Positions 15,198-23,900 of a stretch of 39,125 bases of DNA are shown piece by piece. The notes below the pieces were generated by a model. It was not told the DNA's origin. It did no database searches and saw only the letters and a list, made by a program, of their open reading frames with translations. Source of the DNA: an uncultured Pseudomonadota bacterium (lineage in GTDB: Bacteria > Pseudomonadota > Gammaproteobacteria > Xanthomonadales > Ahniellaceae). Numbering within the stretch: the stretch's first letter is position 1; each line of letters begins with the position of its first letter. The DNA lies in contig CALKUS010000299.1 in the NCBI GenBank assembly GCA_937996755.1, forward strand, positions 1 to 39,125, in the 5' to 3' direction. The position numbers and the translations under genes are program-made.

Positions 15198-15325
15198 CTC
15201 GAAGGCGGTGGGAGCGGCCCATGGCCGCGAACCCTCTGCGCTCGGGGACGAGGCCGAAGGTTCCTCGAATCAACACCACGATGCTTTCGAATCGCGGCCA
15301 TGGGCCGCTCCCACTCCTCTTAGAG
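15198..15325. repeat. Inverted pair of REP elements (REP pair 3)
   Basis: The left copy 15198-15230 and right copy 15292-15325 share with REP pair 1 the GTGGGAG head and the GCGGCC-CAT-GGCCGC stem. Again the heads face outward. The block lies between gspG and gspH, two genes that normally sit side by side. No gene is present in 15191-15377. Confidence 0.85.
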
Positions 15326-15377
15326 ACGGTCGGTCAGAAAAAACACAGAGGCTCTAAGGATGGGTTTGGTGAAAGCC

Positions 15378-15809
15378 TCACCAATTCCCGATATCCGCAT
15401 CCGCGCCATCGCCGCCCGGCTTTCCATCCCGCCCCAAGGACCACACGTCGATCTCGCCGTGCTGGCCGGGCGACAGGTATTCGTAGTCGCGGTTCCAGGG
15501 GTCCTTCGGCAGCTGCTCGACGTAGCCGCCGGCCTTCCAGTTCGCGGGCTCGGGCTGGCCGCCGGGCTTGCTCTTCAGCGCCGCGAGGCCCTGGTCGGTG
15601 CTCGGGTAGCTGAAGTTGTCGAGCTTGTAGAGGTCGAGCGCGGTGACGATGTTGCGCACGTCCGCTTTGGCCTTGGCCACGGCGGCGTCGTCGACCTTGC
15701 CCATGACGCGCGGCAGCACGATCGTCGCGAGGATGGCGAGGATCGCGATGGCGACGACCAGCTCGATGAAGGTGAAGCCGCGGGTGCGGCGCAACGGACG
15801 CAGGTTCAT
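15378..15809 (-). CDS. gspG: Major pseudopilin GspG
   Basis: GspG is the main subunit of the T2SS pseudopilus. The 143-residue product has leader MNLRPLRRTRG and mature N terminus FTFIELVVAIAILAILATIV with Glu5. It then has DDAAVAKAKADVRNIVTALD, the family signature DNFSYPSTDQGLAAL and the calcium-loop region DPWNRDYEYLSPG. Start ATG 15809 is the only sensible one; a longer frame to 15938 runs into bioA on the other strand. It is divergent from bioA and separated from gspH by a REP pair. Confidence 0.95.
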   Translation of the reverse strand: MNLRPLRRTRGFTFIELVVAIAILAILATIVLPRVMGKVDDAAVAKAKADVRNIVTALDLYKLDNFSYPSTDQGLAALKSKPGGQPEPANWKAGGYVEQLPKDPWNRDYEYLSPGQHGEIDVWSLGRDGKPGGDGADADIGNW

Positions 15810-15839
15810 GGCGGCTTGTACGCGTGGACGGGCATCGCG

Positions 15840-15845
15840 ATCATA
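15840..15845 (-). promoter_or_regulatory. Possible -10 box for gspG
   Basis: TATGAT on the minus strand lies 30 nt upstream of the gspG ATG in the gspG/bioA divergent gap. No good -35 is present at 16-18 nt, so this is tentative. Confidence 0.3.
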
Positions 15846-15882
15846 ACAAGCCGACCTGCGCGGTGTTTCGAACCCGTTCCCG

Positions 15883-17238
15883 ATGTCCAACGAAGCGTTG
15901 ATCCGCCGCGACCTGGCCGTGCTCTGGCACCCGTGCACGCAGATGCACGACCACGAGGCGTTGCCGCCGATCCCCGTGCGCTCGGCGGAAGGCGCCTGGC
16001 TCGAGGATTTCGCGGGTCGCCGCTACCTGGACGCGATCAGCTCGTGGTGGGTGAACCTGTTCGGCCACCGCCATCCGCGCATCGTGGCGGCGCTCGAGGC
16101 GCAGCTGCGGCAGCTCGACCACGTGCTGCTGGCCGGGTTCACGCACGAGCCGGCGGTCAAGCTGGCCGAATCGCTGCTCGCGGTCGCGCCGCCCGGGCTC
16201 GCGCGCGTGTTCTACGGCGACAACGGCTCGTCGGCGATCGAAATCGCGCTGAAGATGAGCTTCCACTACTGGCGCAACCAGGGGCAGGCGGGCAAGCGCC
16301 GGTTCATCGCGTTGCGCGGCGGCTACCACGGGGAAACGCTGGGCGCGCTCGGCGTGACCGACGTGCCGCTGTATCGTGCCACGTATGCACCGCTGCTCGG
16401 CGACCCGATCTTCGTCGCGTCGCCGGACGCCTACGACGCCGAACCCGGCGAGACGGGCGAGCAGCATGCGCTGCGCCGCTGCGCCGAGATGGAGGCCGCG
16501 CTCGCGCGCCACGCGGGCGAATGCTGCGCCGTGATCGTCGAGCCGCTCGTGCAGTGCGCGGGTGGCATGCGCATGCACCACCCGGTCTACCTCGCGCGGC
16601 TGCGCGAGGCGTGCGACCGCCACGGGGTGCACCTGATCGCGGACGAGATCGCCGTCGGCTTCGGCCGCACCGGCACGCTGTTCGCGTGCGAGCAGGCCGG
16701 CGTGTCGCCGGATTTCCTGTGCCTGTCGAAAGGCCTCACCGGCGGCGTGCTGCCGCTGTCGGCCGTGCTGACCACGCAGGCCGTGTACGACGCGTTCTAC
16801 GCCGAGCACGCGGCGCAACGCGCGTTCCTGCATTCGCACAGCTACACCGGCAACGCGATCGCATGCGCGGCGGCGAACGCGACGCTCGAGTTGTTCCGCG
16901 ACGAGCCGGTGCTCGAGCGCAACGGCGCGCTGGCCGCGGCGATGGCGCGCGAGCTCGACGCGTTCCGCGGCCTGCCGCACGTGGCCGACGTGCGCCAGTG
17001 CGGCATGATCGCGGCGATCGAGCTCGCACGCGACGGCAACCGTCGCACGCCGTTCCCGTGGCAGGAGCGGCGCGGCCGCCGTGTGTACCGCCACGGGCTG
17101 GAAAACGGCATGCTGTTGCGGCCGCTCGGCGACGTCGTCTACTTCATGCCACCGTACGTCGTCACCGAGGCGGAGATCGCGTCGCTCGCGCGCGTCGCGC
17201 GCGACGGCATCCTCGCAGCGGTCGCCGACCAGGGCTAG
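15883..17238 (+). CDS. bioA: Adenosylmethionine-8-amino-7-oxononanoate aminotransferase
   Basis: BioA converts 7-keto-8-aminopelargonate to 7,8-diaminopelargonate in biotin synthesis, using S-adenosylmethionine as amino donor and PLP as cofactor. The 451-residue protein has the BioA N-terminal signature WHPCTQMHDHE. It also has SSWWVNLFGHRHPRI, FYGDNGSSAIEIALKM, ADEIAVGFGRTG and the PLP lysine in LSKGLTGG. HSYTGNAIACAAANATL is another family landmark. Start ATG 15883 has no obvious Shine-Dalgarno. rsmE follows 5 nt after its stop codon, so they form an operon. No other biotin genes are in the window. Confidence 0.96.
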   Translation: MSNEALIRRDLAVLWHPCTQMHDHEALPPIPVRSAEGAWLEDFAGRRYLDAISSWWVNLFGHRHPRIVAALEAQLRQLDHVLLAGFTHEPAVKLAESLLAVAPPGLARVFYGDNGSSAIEIALKMSFHYWRNQGQAGKRRFIALRGGYHGETLGALGVTDVPLYRATYAPLLGDPIFVASPDAYDAEPGETGEQHALRRCAEMEAALARHAGECCAVIVEPLVQCAGGMRMHHPVYLARLREACDRHGVHLIADEIAVGFGRTGTLFACEQAGVSPDFLCLSKGLTGGVLPLSAVLTTQAVYDAFYAEHAAQRAFLHSHSYTGNAIACAAANATLELFRDEPVLERNGALAAAMARELDAFRGLPHVADVRQCGMIAAIELARDGNRRTPFPWQERRGRRVYRHGLENGMLLRPLGDVVYFMPPYVVTEAEIASLARVARDGILAAVADQG

Positions 17239-17243
17239 ACGAC

Positions 17244-17984
17244 ATGCGCCGGATCAGGGTCTTCGTGGACGACGCGATCGCGCTCGGCGAGCCGCTCGTG
17301 CTCAATTCGTTCGTCACCGACCACCTGCTGAAGGTGCTGCGGCTGACGCGCGGCGCACCCGTCACGGTGTTCAACGGCGACGGCCGCGACTACGACGGTA
17401 CGCTCGAGGTCGCCAGCAAGAGCGCGGCGTGCGTGATCGTGCAGGCGGCCGTTCCCGCTGCGCCGGAATCGCCGCTGGCGCTCACGCTCGCGCAGAGCGT
17501 GGCGCGCGGCGAAAAGATGGACCTGATCCTGCAGAAGGCGACCGAGCTCGGCGTGGCGCATATCGTGCCGCTGGTTTCCGAACGTACCGAAGTGCGGCTC
17601 GACGAGGACCGCGCGGGCCGGCGCGTGGCGCACTGGGAACGCGTCGTGCAGGGCGCGTGCGAACAGAGCGGTCGCGCCGTCGTACCGTCGATCGCGGCGC
17701 CCGTCGCGCTGCCGGCGTGGGTCGCGTCGCTGGCCGGCGACGACACGCAACGCTTCGCGCTGCACCCGGAAGGCGCGCAACCGCTGCGCGCGTTCGAGCT
17801 CGATGCATCGCGGCCGATCGTGCTCGCCGTGGGCCCGGAGGGCGGATTCGGCGAGCGCGATCTCGACGCGCTCGCGCAGGGCGGCTTCCAGCGGCTGTCG
17901 CTCGGTCCGCGCATCCTGCGCACGGAAACGGCCGGGCTCGCGGCGATCGCGGCGTTGCAGGTAGTGCTGGGCGATCTCGCTTGA
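17244..17984 (+). CDS. rsmE: 16S rRNA m3U1498 methyltransferase RsmE
   Basis: RsmE methylates N3 of U1498 in 16S rRNA using S-adenosylmethionine. The 246-residue product opens MRRIRVF. An N-terminal PUA-like region contains HLLKVLRLTRGAPVTVFNG. A SPOUT domain follows with ALAQSVARGEKMDLILQKATELGV, VPLVSERTEV, VGPEGGFGERD and the knot loop LGPRILRTETA. It overlaps nothing, and its start is 5 nt after bioA. Its 3' end meets the chp operon head-on, with a hairpin terminator between them. Confidence 0.96.
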   Translation: MRRIRVFVDDAIALGEPLVLNSFVTDHLLKVLRLTRGAPVTVFNGDGRDYDGTLEVASKSAACVIVQAAVPAAPESPLALTLAQSVARGEKMDLILQKATELGVAHIVPLVSERTEVRLDEDRAGRRVAHWERVVQGACEQSGRAVVPSIAAPVALPAWVASLAGDDTQRFALHPEGAQPLRAFELDASRPIVLAVGPEGGFGERDLDALAQGGFQRLSLGPRILRTETAGLAAIAALQVVLGDLA

Positions 17985-17988
17985 GCAA

Positions 17989-18065
17989 GGGCCCAGAAAA
18001 GCAAAAGCCCCGCACGCGGCGAGGCTCTTGATCTACCGCGCCCTGGGCCCTGGGCCCTGTGCCCT
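17989..18065. repeat. CCTGGGC heptamer repeat with inverted GGGCCCAG, around a terminator
   Basis: Tandem CCTGGGC, CCTGGGC and CCTGTGC (about 18042-18062) run up to the chpC stop codon. A single inverted GGGCCCAG lies at 17989-17996. It is a smaller relative in layout of the GGGAAAT heptamer elements, with a different unit. Confidence 0.5.
17996..18026 (-). terminator. Intrinsic terminator of the pil-chp operon
   Basis: On the minus strand AGCCTCGC pairs with GCGGGGCT (18019-18026 with 18006-18013, one G-U) around CGCGT. TTTTGCTTTT follows. It lies 38 nt beyond the chpC stop codon. Confidence 0.75.
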
Positions 18066-18528
18066 AAGCGGCGAGCGCCTCGGCGATCATGTTCTCGATC
18101 GACGGCAGGTCGGGGATGATCGCCTGGTCGTCGCGCACGAGCACGCGCGAGCGCACGCCGACCAGCTCGTCGCTGCCGTCGCCGGTGGGAATGAGGATCT
18201 CGGGCGTGATCGTGGTGAGGCGCGGGAACCCGAGGCACAGCATGGCCACGAACGGCATGCGCGGGTTCTTGTTGAGCGTCTTCAGCACGGTGACCTTCGC
18301 GTTCAGCGCGCCTTCCTTCTGCGACATGCCGGTGAGCAGCGAGAAGGAGAACAGCGGCACGCGCCAGCCGCGCCAGCGCACGCGACCCATCAGCCAGGTC
18401 GGCGCGTTCGGAATGGGCTCCGGCGTCGCCGCCGTGATGATTTCCGACACGTTCGCGTTCGGCAGCAGCACGCGGCCGTTCGTGATCGTGATCATCAGCC
18501 CGCGGATCTCGCGCGGTTTCTCGCTCAT
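18064..18528 (-). CDS. chpC: ChpC, CheW-like accessory coupling protein
   Basis: ChpC is a second CheW-type adaptor of the Pil-Chp system and may tie extra receptors to ChpA. The 154-residue product begins IRGLMITITNGRVLLPNANVSE and contains PTWLMGRVRWRGWRVPLFSF, the CheW-fold core. It lacks other domains. Start ATG 18528 is preceded by GGGGGAAA. It is the last gene of the operon, 24 nt after chpB, and is followed by an intrinsic terminator. Its position and length agree with ChpC of P. aeruginosa. Confidence 0.85.
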   Translation of the reverse strand: MSEKPREIRGLMITITNGRVLLPNANVSEIITAATPEPIPNAPTWLMGRVRWRGWRVPLFSFSLLTGMSQKEGALNAKVTVLKTLNKNPRMPFVAMLCLGFPRLTTITPEILIPTGDGSDELVGVRSRVLVRDDQAIIPDLPSIENMIAEALAA

Positions 18529-18552
18529 GTATTTCCCCCGGGTCCTTCGCGC

Positions 18553-20934
18553 CTAGCTGGCGCGGAAGGCCTGCAACCTGAATTGGCGCGCCAGCTCGGC
18601 CGGCGCACCCGTGAACGTTACGACGCCTGCGTCGCGCGCACCGTCGACCATCGAGCTGATCACGCACGTGGCGGGGTCCTGCGCCCACACCTGCCCGCCC
18701 TTCTGCTGCAGGTAGACGGAACCGTCGATCGCGTCGTGCGCCATGCCGCTGAAGATGATGGCGCCGGCGTTCGCGCCGAAGCGGTCGGCGACGTCCATCA
18801 GCACCTGGTCGATCGACGGGCTGTACGGCGACATGCCGTCGAGCGCGGAGAGCTTCACGTTGCCCTCGGAATCCACCTGGATGCGCTCGGTGAGCGGCAC
18901 GACCACGACGTCGCCGTAGGCGACGCGATCGCCGGCGACGACGTTGCGCACGTTGAGCTTCGTCGCGCGCGAAAGCTGCTGCGTCATGAGCTCGACGAAG
19001 TCGGCGCCCATGTGCTGCGCAAGCAGGAACAACGCCGGCACCGGCGGCTCCAGCGCAGCGAGGAACTCGCGCACGGCCTCGGGTCCGCCGATCGACGCAC
19101 CGAGCACCCACACGCGCTTGATCGGGCCGTCCATTGCGACTGCCGCGGCCGGCGTGGCCGGGCCGACGACGGCTTCGAGCTCGGCCATCAGGTCGGGCTC
19201 TTCTTCCGCATCGTCGGCTTCGCGCAGCGCACCGGATTTCGCGATCGGCGTCGTGTCGTCGAGCGAGAACTCGAGCGCGCCCAGCGAGAACTCCTCGTCG
19301 TCCGCGACCGGCTGCGCGGCCGGCACGGCGGGCGCGGCGACCGGCATCGGCGGCGGCGCGACCTTGCGCTCCTGCTCGTCGATCTCGAACTTCGCACGAC
19401 CCACGATGGGCGCGGCCAGCTTCTCTTCTTCGGTGGGCTCCAGCGAGAGGCCGGAGAAATCGAACTTGCGCGCAGCGACCGGCGCCGCAGCGGGCGCGGG
19501 CGCAGGCGCCGCGCGCGGCGGCTCGGCGGCACGCGGTGCGGGCTTGACCGGCTCCGGCCTGGCCGGCTCCATCGCGGGACGCGTGCCGGACAGCACCTTG
19601 CCCTCGACGGTCGGCGTGGCACGCAGCGTGTGCTCGGGCTTCTTGGGCGCGACGGCCGGCTTCTCGGGTCGCGCGGCCTTCTGCTCGCCGTCGGCCTTCT
19701 CCGCTTCCTCGAGCGAGAGCTCGAACAGGAAGTCGTCGAGGCCCTGCGGCGCCGCGGATTCCTTGATTGCGCCGAACGAGCTGCTGCTGCCCGACTCGTC
19801 GAACGGCTCCAGCTCGATGCCGCCGAGGTCCAGCTCGCCGAGGCCCGTGGCGGCGCCGCCGGCGACCGGCGTGGACGGTGTTTCGTCGAATTCGTCGAGC
19901 GAGATCTCGTCGACGGCGTTCGGAGCGGCGGGCGTCGAGTCGAACTCCAGCGACGACAGCGACAGCTCTTCCATCGCATCGTCGATGGCTGGCGGGGCGG
20001 CGGGCGCGTCGAGCGACAACGACAGGTCGTCGAGCGCGTCGGCGCTCGCGCCTGCGGCCGGCGGCGGCGCGGGCGCATCGAATGCACCGAGCGCGGCGAA
20101 CTCGTCGTCGACGGCCGGGGCGGCGGCCGCTGCCGGCTTCGCTTCCTCGAGGAAACCGAAATCGCGCAGCACCGACTGGAATTCTTCCGCCACGTGCGCG
20201 GGCGGCGTGGCGACGACCGGCGGCGGTTCGGGCGCGCGTGCGACGGGCGCCGGCGCCGGCTGTGGTGCGGTTGCCGGCGCGGCCTTCGCCGCATCGGACC
20301 ACTGCGGAATGTCGCGCACGAGGTCGCCGACCGGCAGCTCGAGCGTGGGCATGTTGCGCGGATCGGGCTTTTCCACGAGCTGCGCCGCGACCGGCTCGTC
20401 CTTCGTGACGAGCGCGGCGCGGGTCAGCGAGATCGCTTCGCTGGTGTCGGCGGACAGCGCGCGTTCGAGCTCGTGGCCGTGCAGCTCGAAGCTGCCGTCG
20501 ACCGTGGGCTCGCCGGGATAGCCGGGCGCCGCGACGCGCACCTTCACCGAAATCGCGCTCGCGCCCGCGGGGCGCGGCGGATTGGTGTCTTCGACGCCGA
20601 GGATCTTCGCGGCCAGGTGGCGCGCCCAGCGCGCCTGGTCCCAGCCTTCGAGGCGGCTCGAGACTTCGCCGTCGTTGAACACGACCTTGAGTGCCTCGTC
20701 GGCAAGCAGGTCGCCCAGTTGCTCGAACTCTTCGTCGACGTCCGGATCGAGGTTGATCACCACCACCTCGGCGCCCGACCGGTCCAGCGCATGGCGGTCG
20801 AACTGCGCAGCGGGCGTGTCGTACACGACGCGCGCGCCGAGGTCGGACAGCGCCTGCTTCAGGTGCTGGTGCAGCTGCGGCGCCTGGTAGAGCAGCGCGA
20901 TGGGCACGGTACGGCTCGGCGCGAGCGTCGCCAT
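18553..20934 (-). CDS. chpB: ChpB, CheB-type receptor methylesterase with a very long acidic linker
   Basis: ChpB removes methyl groups from the PilJ receptor. The 793-residue product has a receiver-like N-terminal fold (about 1-115; VVVINLDPDVDEEF). A variable part follows to about 220, then about 380 residues of Ala/Pro/acidic low complexity, and finally a CheB domain (about 603-793). The catalytic triad is visible as Ser614 (LGASIGG), His641 (AQHMG) and Asp734 (GMAHDAIDG). As I recall, P. aeruginosa ChpB is near 340 residues, so this one is enlarged by its linker. The linker carries repeated hydrophobic-acidic motifs such as DDLSLSLD and DEISLDEFDE. The gap to chpA is 64 nt; the ATG has GGGGGAC upstream. 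Confidence 0.92.
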   Translation of the reverse strand: MATLAPSRTVPIALLYQAPQLHQHLKQALSDLGARVVYDTPAAQFDRHALDRSGAEVVVINLDPDVDEEFEQLGDLLADEALKVVFNDGEVSSRLEGWDQARWARHLAAKILGVEDTNPPRPAGASAISVKVRVAAPGYPGEPTVDGSFELHGHELERALSADTSEAISLTRAALVTKDEPVAAQLVEKPDPRNMPTLELPVGDLVRDIPQWSDAAKAAPATAPQPAPAPVARAPEPPPVVATPPAHVAEEFQSVLRDFGFLEEAKPAAAAAPAVDDEFAALGAFDAPAPPPAAGASADALDDLSLSLDAPAAPPAIDDAMEELSLSSLEFDSTPAAPNAVDEISLDEFDETPSTPVAGGAATGLGELDLGGIELEPFDESGSSSSFGAIKESAAPQGLDDFLFELSLEEAEKADGEQKAARPEKPAVAPKKPEHTLRATPTVEGKVLSGTRPAMEPARPEPVKPAPRAAEPPRAAPAPAPAAAPVAARKFDFSGLSLEPTEEEKLAAPIVGRAKFEIDEQERKVAPPPMPVAAPAVPAAQPVADDEEFSLGALEFSLDDTTPIAKSGALREADDAEEEPDLMAELEAVVGPATPAAAVAMDGPIKRVWVLGASIGGPEAVREFLAALEPPVPALFLLAQHMGADFVELMTQQLSRATKLNVRNVVAGDRVAYGDVVVVPLTERIQVDSEGNVKLSALDGMSPYSPSIDQVLMDVADRFGANAGAIIFSGMAHDAIDGSVYLQQKGGQVWAQDPATCVISSMVDGARDAGVVTFTGAPAELARQFRLQAFRAS

Positions 20935-20998
20935 CTCAGCGTCCCCCCGGAGCGATGTTGCGGCGTGGCATGGTTCGGGACTTCACGTTCGCGCCTCG

Positions 20999-23900
20999 TC
21001 AGTGCACCGCCCTGCTCAGGCGCAGCGTCTCGTCGACGTTACGCAGCAGGTCGGCTTCCTGGTACGGCTTGCCGAGGTAACGGTCGACGCCGATCTCGAA
21101 CGCGCGCTGGCGATGCTTCTCGCCGGTACGCGACGTGATCATGATGATCGGGATCGTGCGCAGGCGCGGGTCGTTGCGCATGTAGGTCGCGAGCTCGTAG
21201 CCGTCCATGCGCGGCATCTCGATGTCGAGCAGCACCAGGTCCGGGATGCGGTCCTGCAGCTTCTCGACCGCGTCGAGGCCGTCCTTCGCGGTGATGACTT
21301 CCATGTCGTGGCGCTCGAGCACGCGGCTCGTGACCTTGCGCATCGTGATCGAGTCGTCGACCACCATGACCAGCGGCTGGCGACGCGCCTCCGGGATCGC
21401 GACCGGCTCCGGCACGAGGCCCGGCAGCGCTTCCTCGAGCGCAGCCTCGACCGCGACTTCCGCACGCAGCGCGGCGCTGCGACGCACGAGCGGCGCGAGG
21501 TCGAGGATCATGACGACGGAGCCGTCGCCCATGATCGTGGCGCCGAAGATGCCGGGCACCGAGCTCACCTGCGGACCAACCGACTTCACGACGATTTCGC
21601 GGCTGCCCATGACGGTGTCGACGCGCACCGCGGCGCGCTGGTCGCCGGTGCGCGCGAGCAGCAGCGGCAGCTGCGTCACGTCGCTCAGGCGATGGCTCGG
21701 CAGGCCGAGCAGGCCGCTGAGCTCGTGGATGACGTATTCCTCGCCGGCATAGGTGAACACCGGGTGCGGCTGCGTGATGCGGCGCTCGAAGTCGTCGCGC
21801 GCGATGCGCGCCACGCCCTGCACCGACGACATCGGCACCGCGAACACCTGCTCGCCGAGTCGCACCTGGATCGCCTGCGTCACCGCGAGGGTGAACGGGA
21901 GGCGGATGATGAACTCCGTGCCCTTGCCGCGCACCGAGTCGATCGCGAGCGTGCCGCCGAGCTGCTTGATCTCGCTCGCGACCACGTCCATGCCTACGCC
22001 GCGGCCGGCGATCTTCGTCACCTGCTCGGCGGTCGAGAAGCCGGTTTCCAGCACGAAGCCGAAGAGGTCGCGGTCGGACAGCTGCGCGTCGGGGCGCATC
22101 AGGCCGCGCTCGATCGCCTTGCGGCGGATCGCGTCGCGGTCCATGCCCTTGCCGTCGTCCGACACGCGGATCACGACTTCCGTCGCCTCGCGGCTCACGG
22201 CGATCTTCACCGCGCCTTCGGCCGGCTTGCCGGCCGCCGTTCGCTCGGCAGGCGATTCGACGCCGTGCGCGAGCGCGTTGCGCAGCATGTGCTCGAACGG
22301 CGCCTTCATGCGCTCGAGCAGGTTGCGATCCATTTCGCCCTGCGCACCCTCGATGCGCAGCGACGCGCGCTTCGCGAGCTCGTCCGCGGTCTGGCGCACG
22401 AGCCGGCGCAGGAACGGGACGACCGAATCGAACGGCACCATGCGCGTGCGCATGAGGCCTTCCTGCAGCTCGGAGGAAACGCGCGACTGCTGCAGCAGCA
22501 GCGTTTCCGACTGGCGCGTGATGTCGTCGAGCGTCGTCTGCAGCGACTGCAGGTCGGATACCGATTCGGCGAGCGCACGGGACAGCTGCTGCAGCGTCGA
22601 GAAGCGATCGAGCTCGAGCGGGTCGAACGTCTCGCCCGTCGCCTCGGCTTCGCGCTGGTAGCGCGACAGGATCTGCGCTTCCGTTTCCATTTCCAGCTTG
22701 CGCAGCTGTTCGCGGAGACGCAGCACCGTCTGGTCGAGCTCGACGAGGTTGAAGCGGAAGGTGCCGATCTGCTGCTCGAGGCGCGAGCGGTAGATCGAGA
22801 CTTCGCCGGCGAAATTCACGAGCGCGTCGAGGAGGTCCGAGCGCACGCGGATCATTTCCTGCGGCGCGCGCGTGAGCAGCTCTTCCTCGGCCAGCGGCTC
22901 GACCGCGGGACGCGCGGCGGGGCGCGGCTTCGGCGCTTCCGCGACGGGCGCGGGCGCGACAGCCGGCGCTTCCGGCGCCGACGGTTCGGTCGTGCTTTCG
23001 GCCGGGAGCTCCAGCACTTCGCCGGCGACGATCGCCTCGAAGCGCCCGATCATGTTCACCGGCACGCCGACTGCCTGGCGCTTCGCGACGCGGCCGACCT
23101 GGCGATGCAGCTTGTCGAAGCCGCGTTCGAAGGCGTCGACGCCGACGCGGGTCAGCGTCAGGCGCTCGCCGACGACCGCCTCGATCAGCGACTCCATCGC
23201 GTGGCTGAGGTCGCCGATGCCGGAGAGCCCGACGGCGCGCGCGTTGCCCTTCAGCGTGTGCAGGTGGCGCTGCAGGCCGAGCACCGCGTCGTGGTCGGTG
23301 CTCGATTCGCGCAGGCGCGCGACGAGCGTGTCGGCCTTGTCGAGGATGTCCGCGCCTTCTTCCACGAAGATCTCGAGCAGGTCCTCGTCGAGGTCGGGCA
23401 GCGACAGCGCGCCTTCCGGCTCGACGTCCTCCGCGATCGGCGGGACGGCGCCATGCGAATCGGCGCGCGGCGCTTCGGCCACGACGGGCGGCGCGACTTC
23501 GTCCGCCACGAGCGGCGCGGCTTCGGCGACCGGTTCGGCCACTGCTTCCGGCGCCGGCTCGGCGACCGGCTCGTCCATGAGCGGCTCGGCGACCGGCTCG
23601 CTCATCAGCGGCTCGAACGCGAACGGCTCGTGCGCGCGCTCCGCGGGCGCCGCGGGCGCTTCGCTGGCGGCGGGCACGAGGCTCGCGGCCTCGGCGCTTT
23701 CGAGCGCGAACGAGAATTCATCCGCTGCCGAAACCATCGGCGCGTGCGCTTCGCTCGCGACGGGCGCTTCGGCGTCGCTGCCGGCGGCGTCGAATGCCGC
23801 GAGCGCCGCTTCCATCTCGGCAGCGGCGCGCATGTCGTCGGTTTCGAGCACGAGCTCGTCGGCGTCGGTATCGACGGCGTCGAGCTCGCCGAAATCGAGT

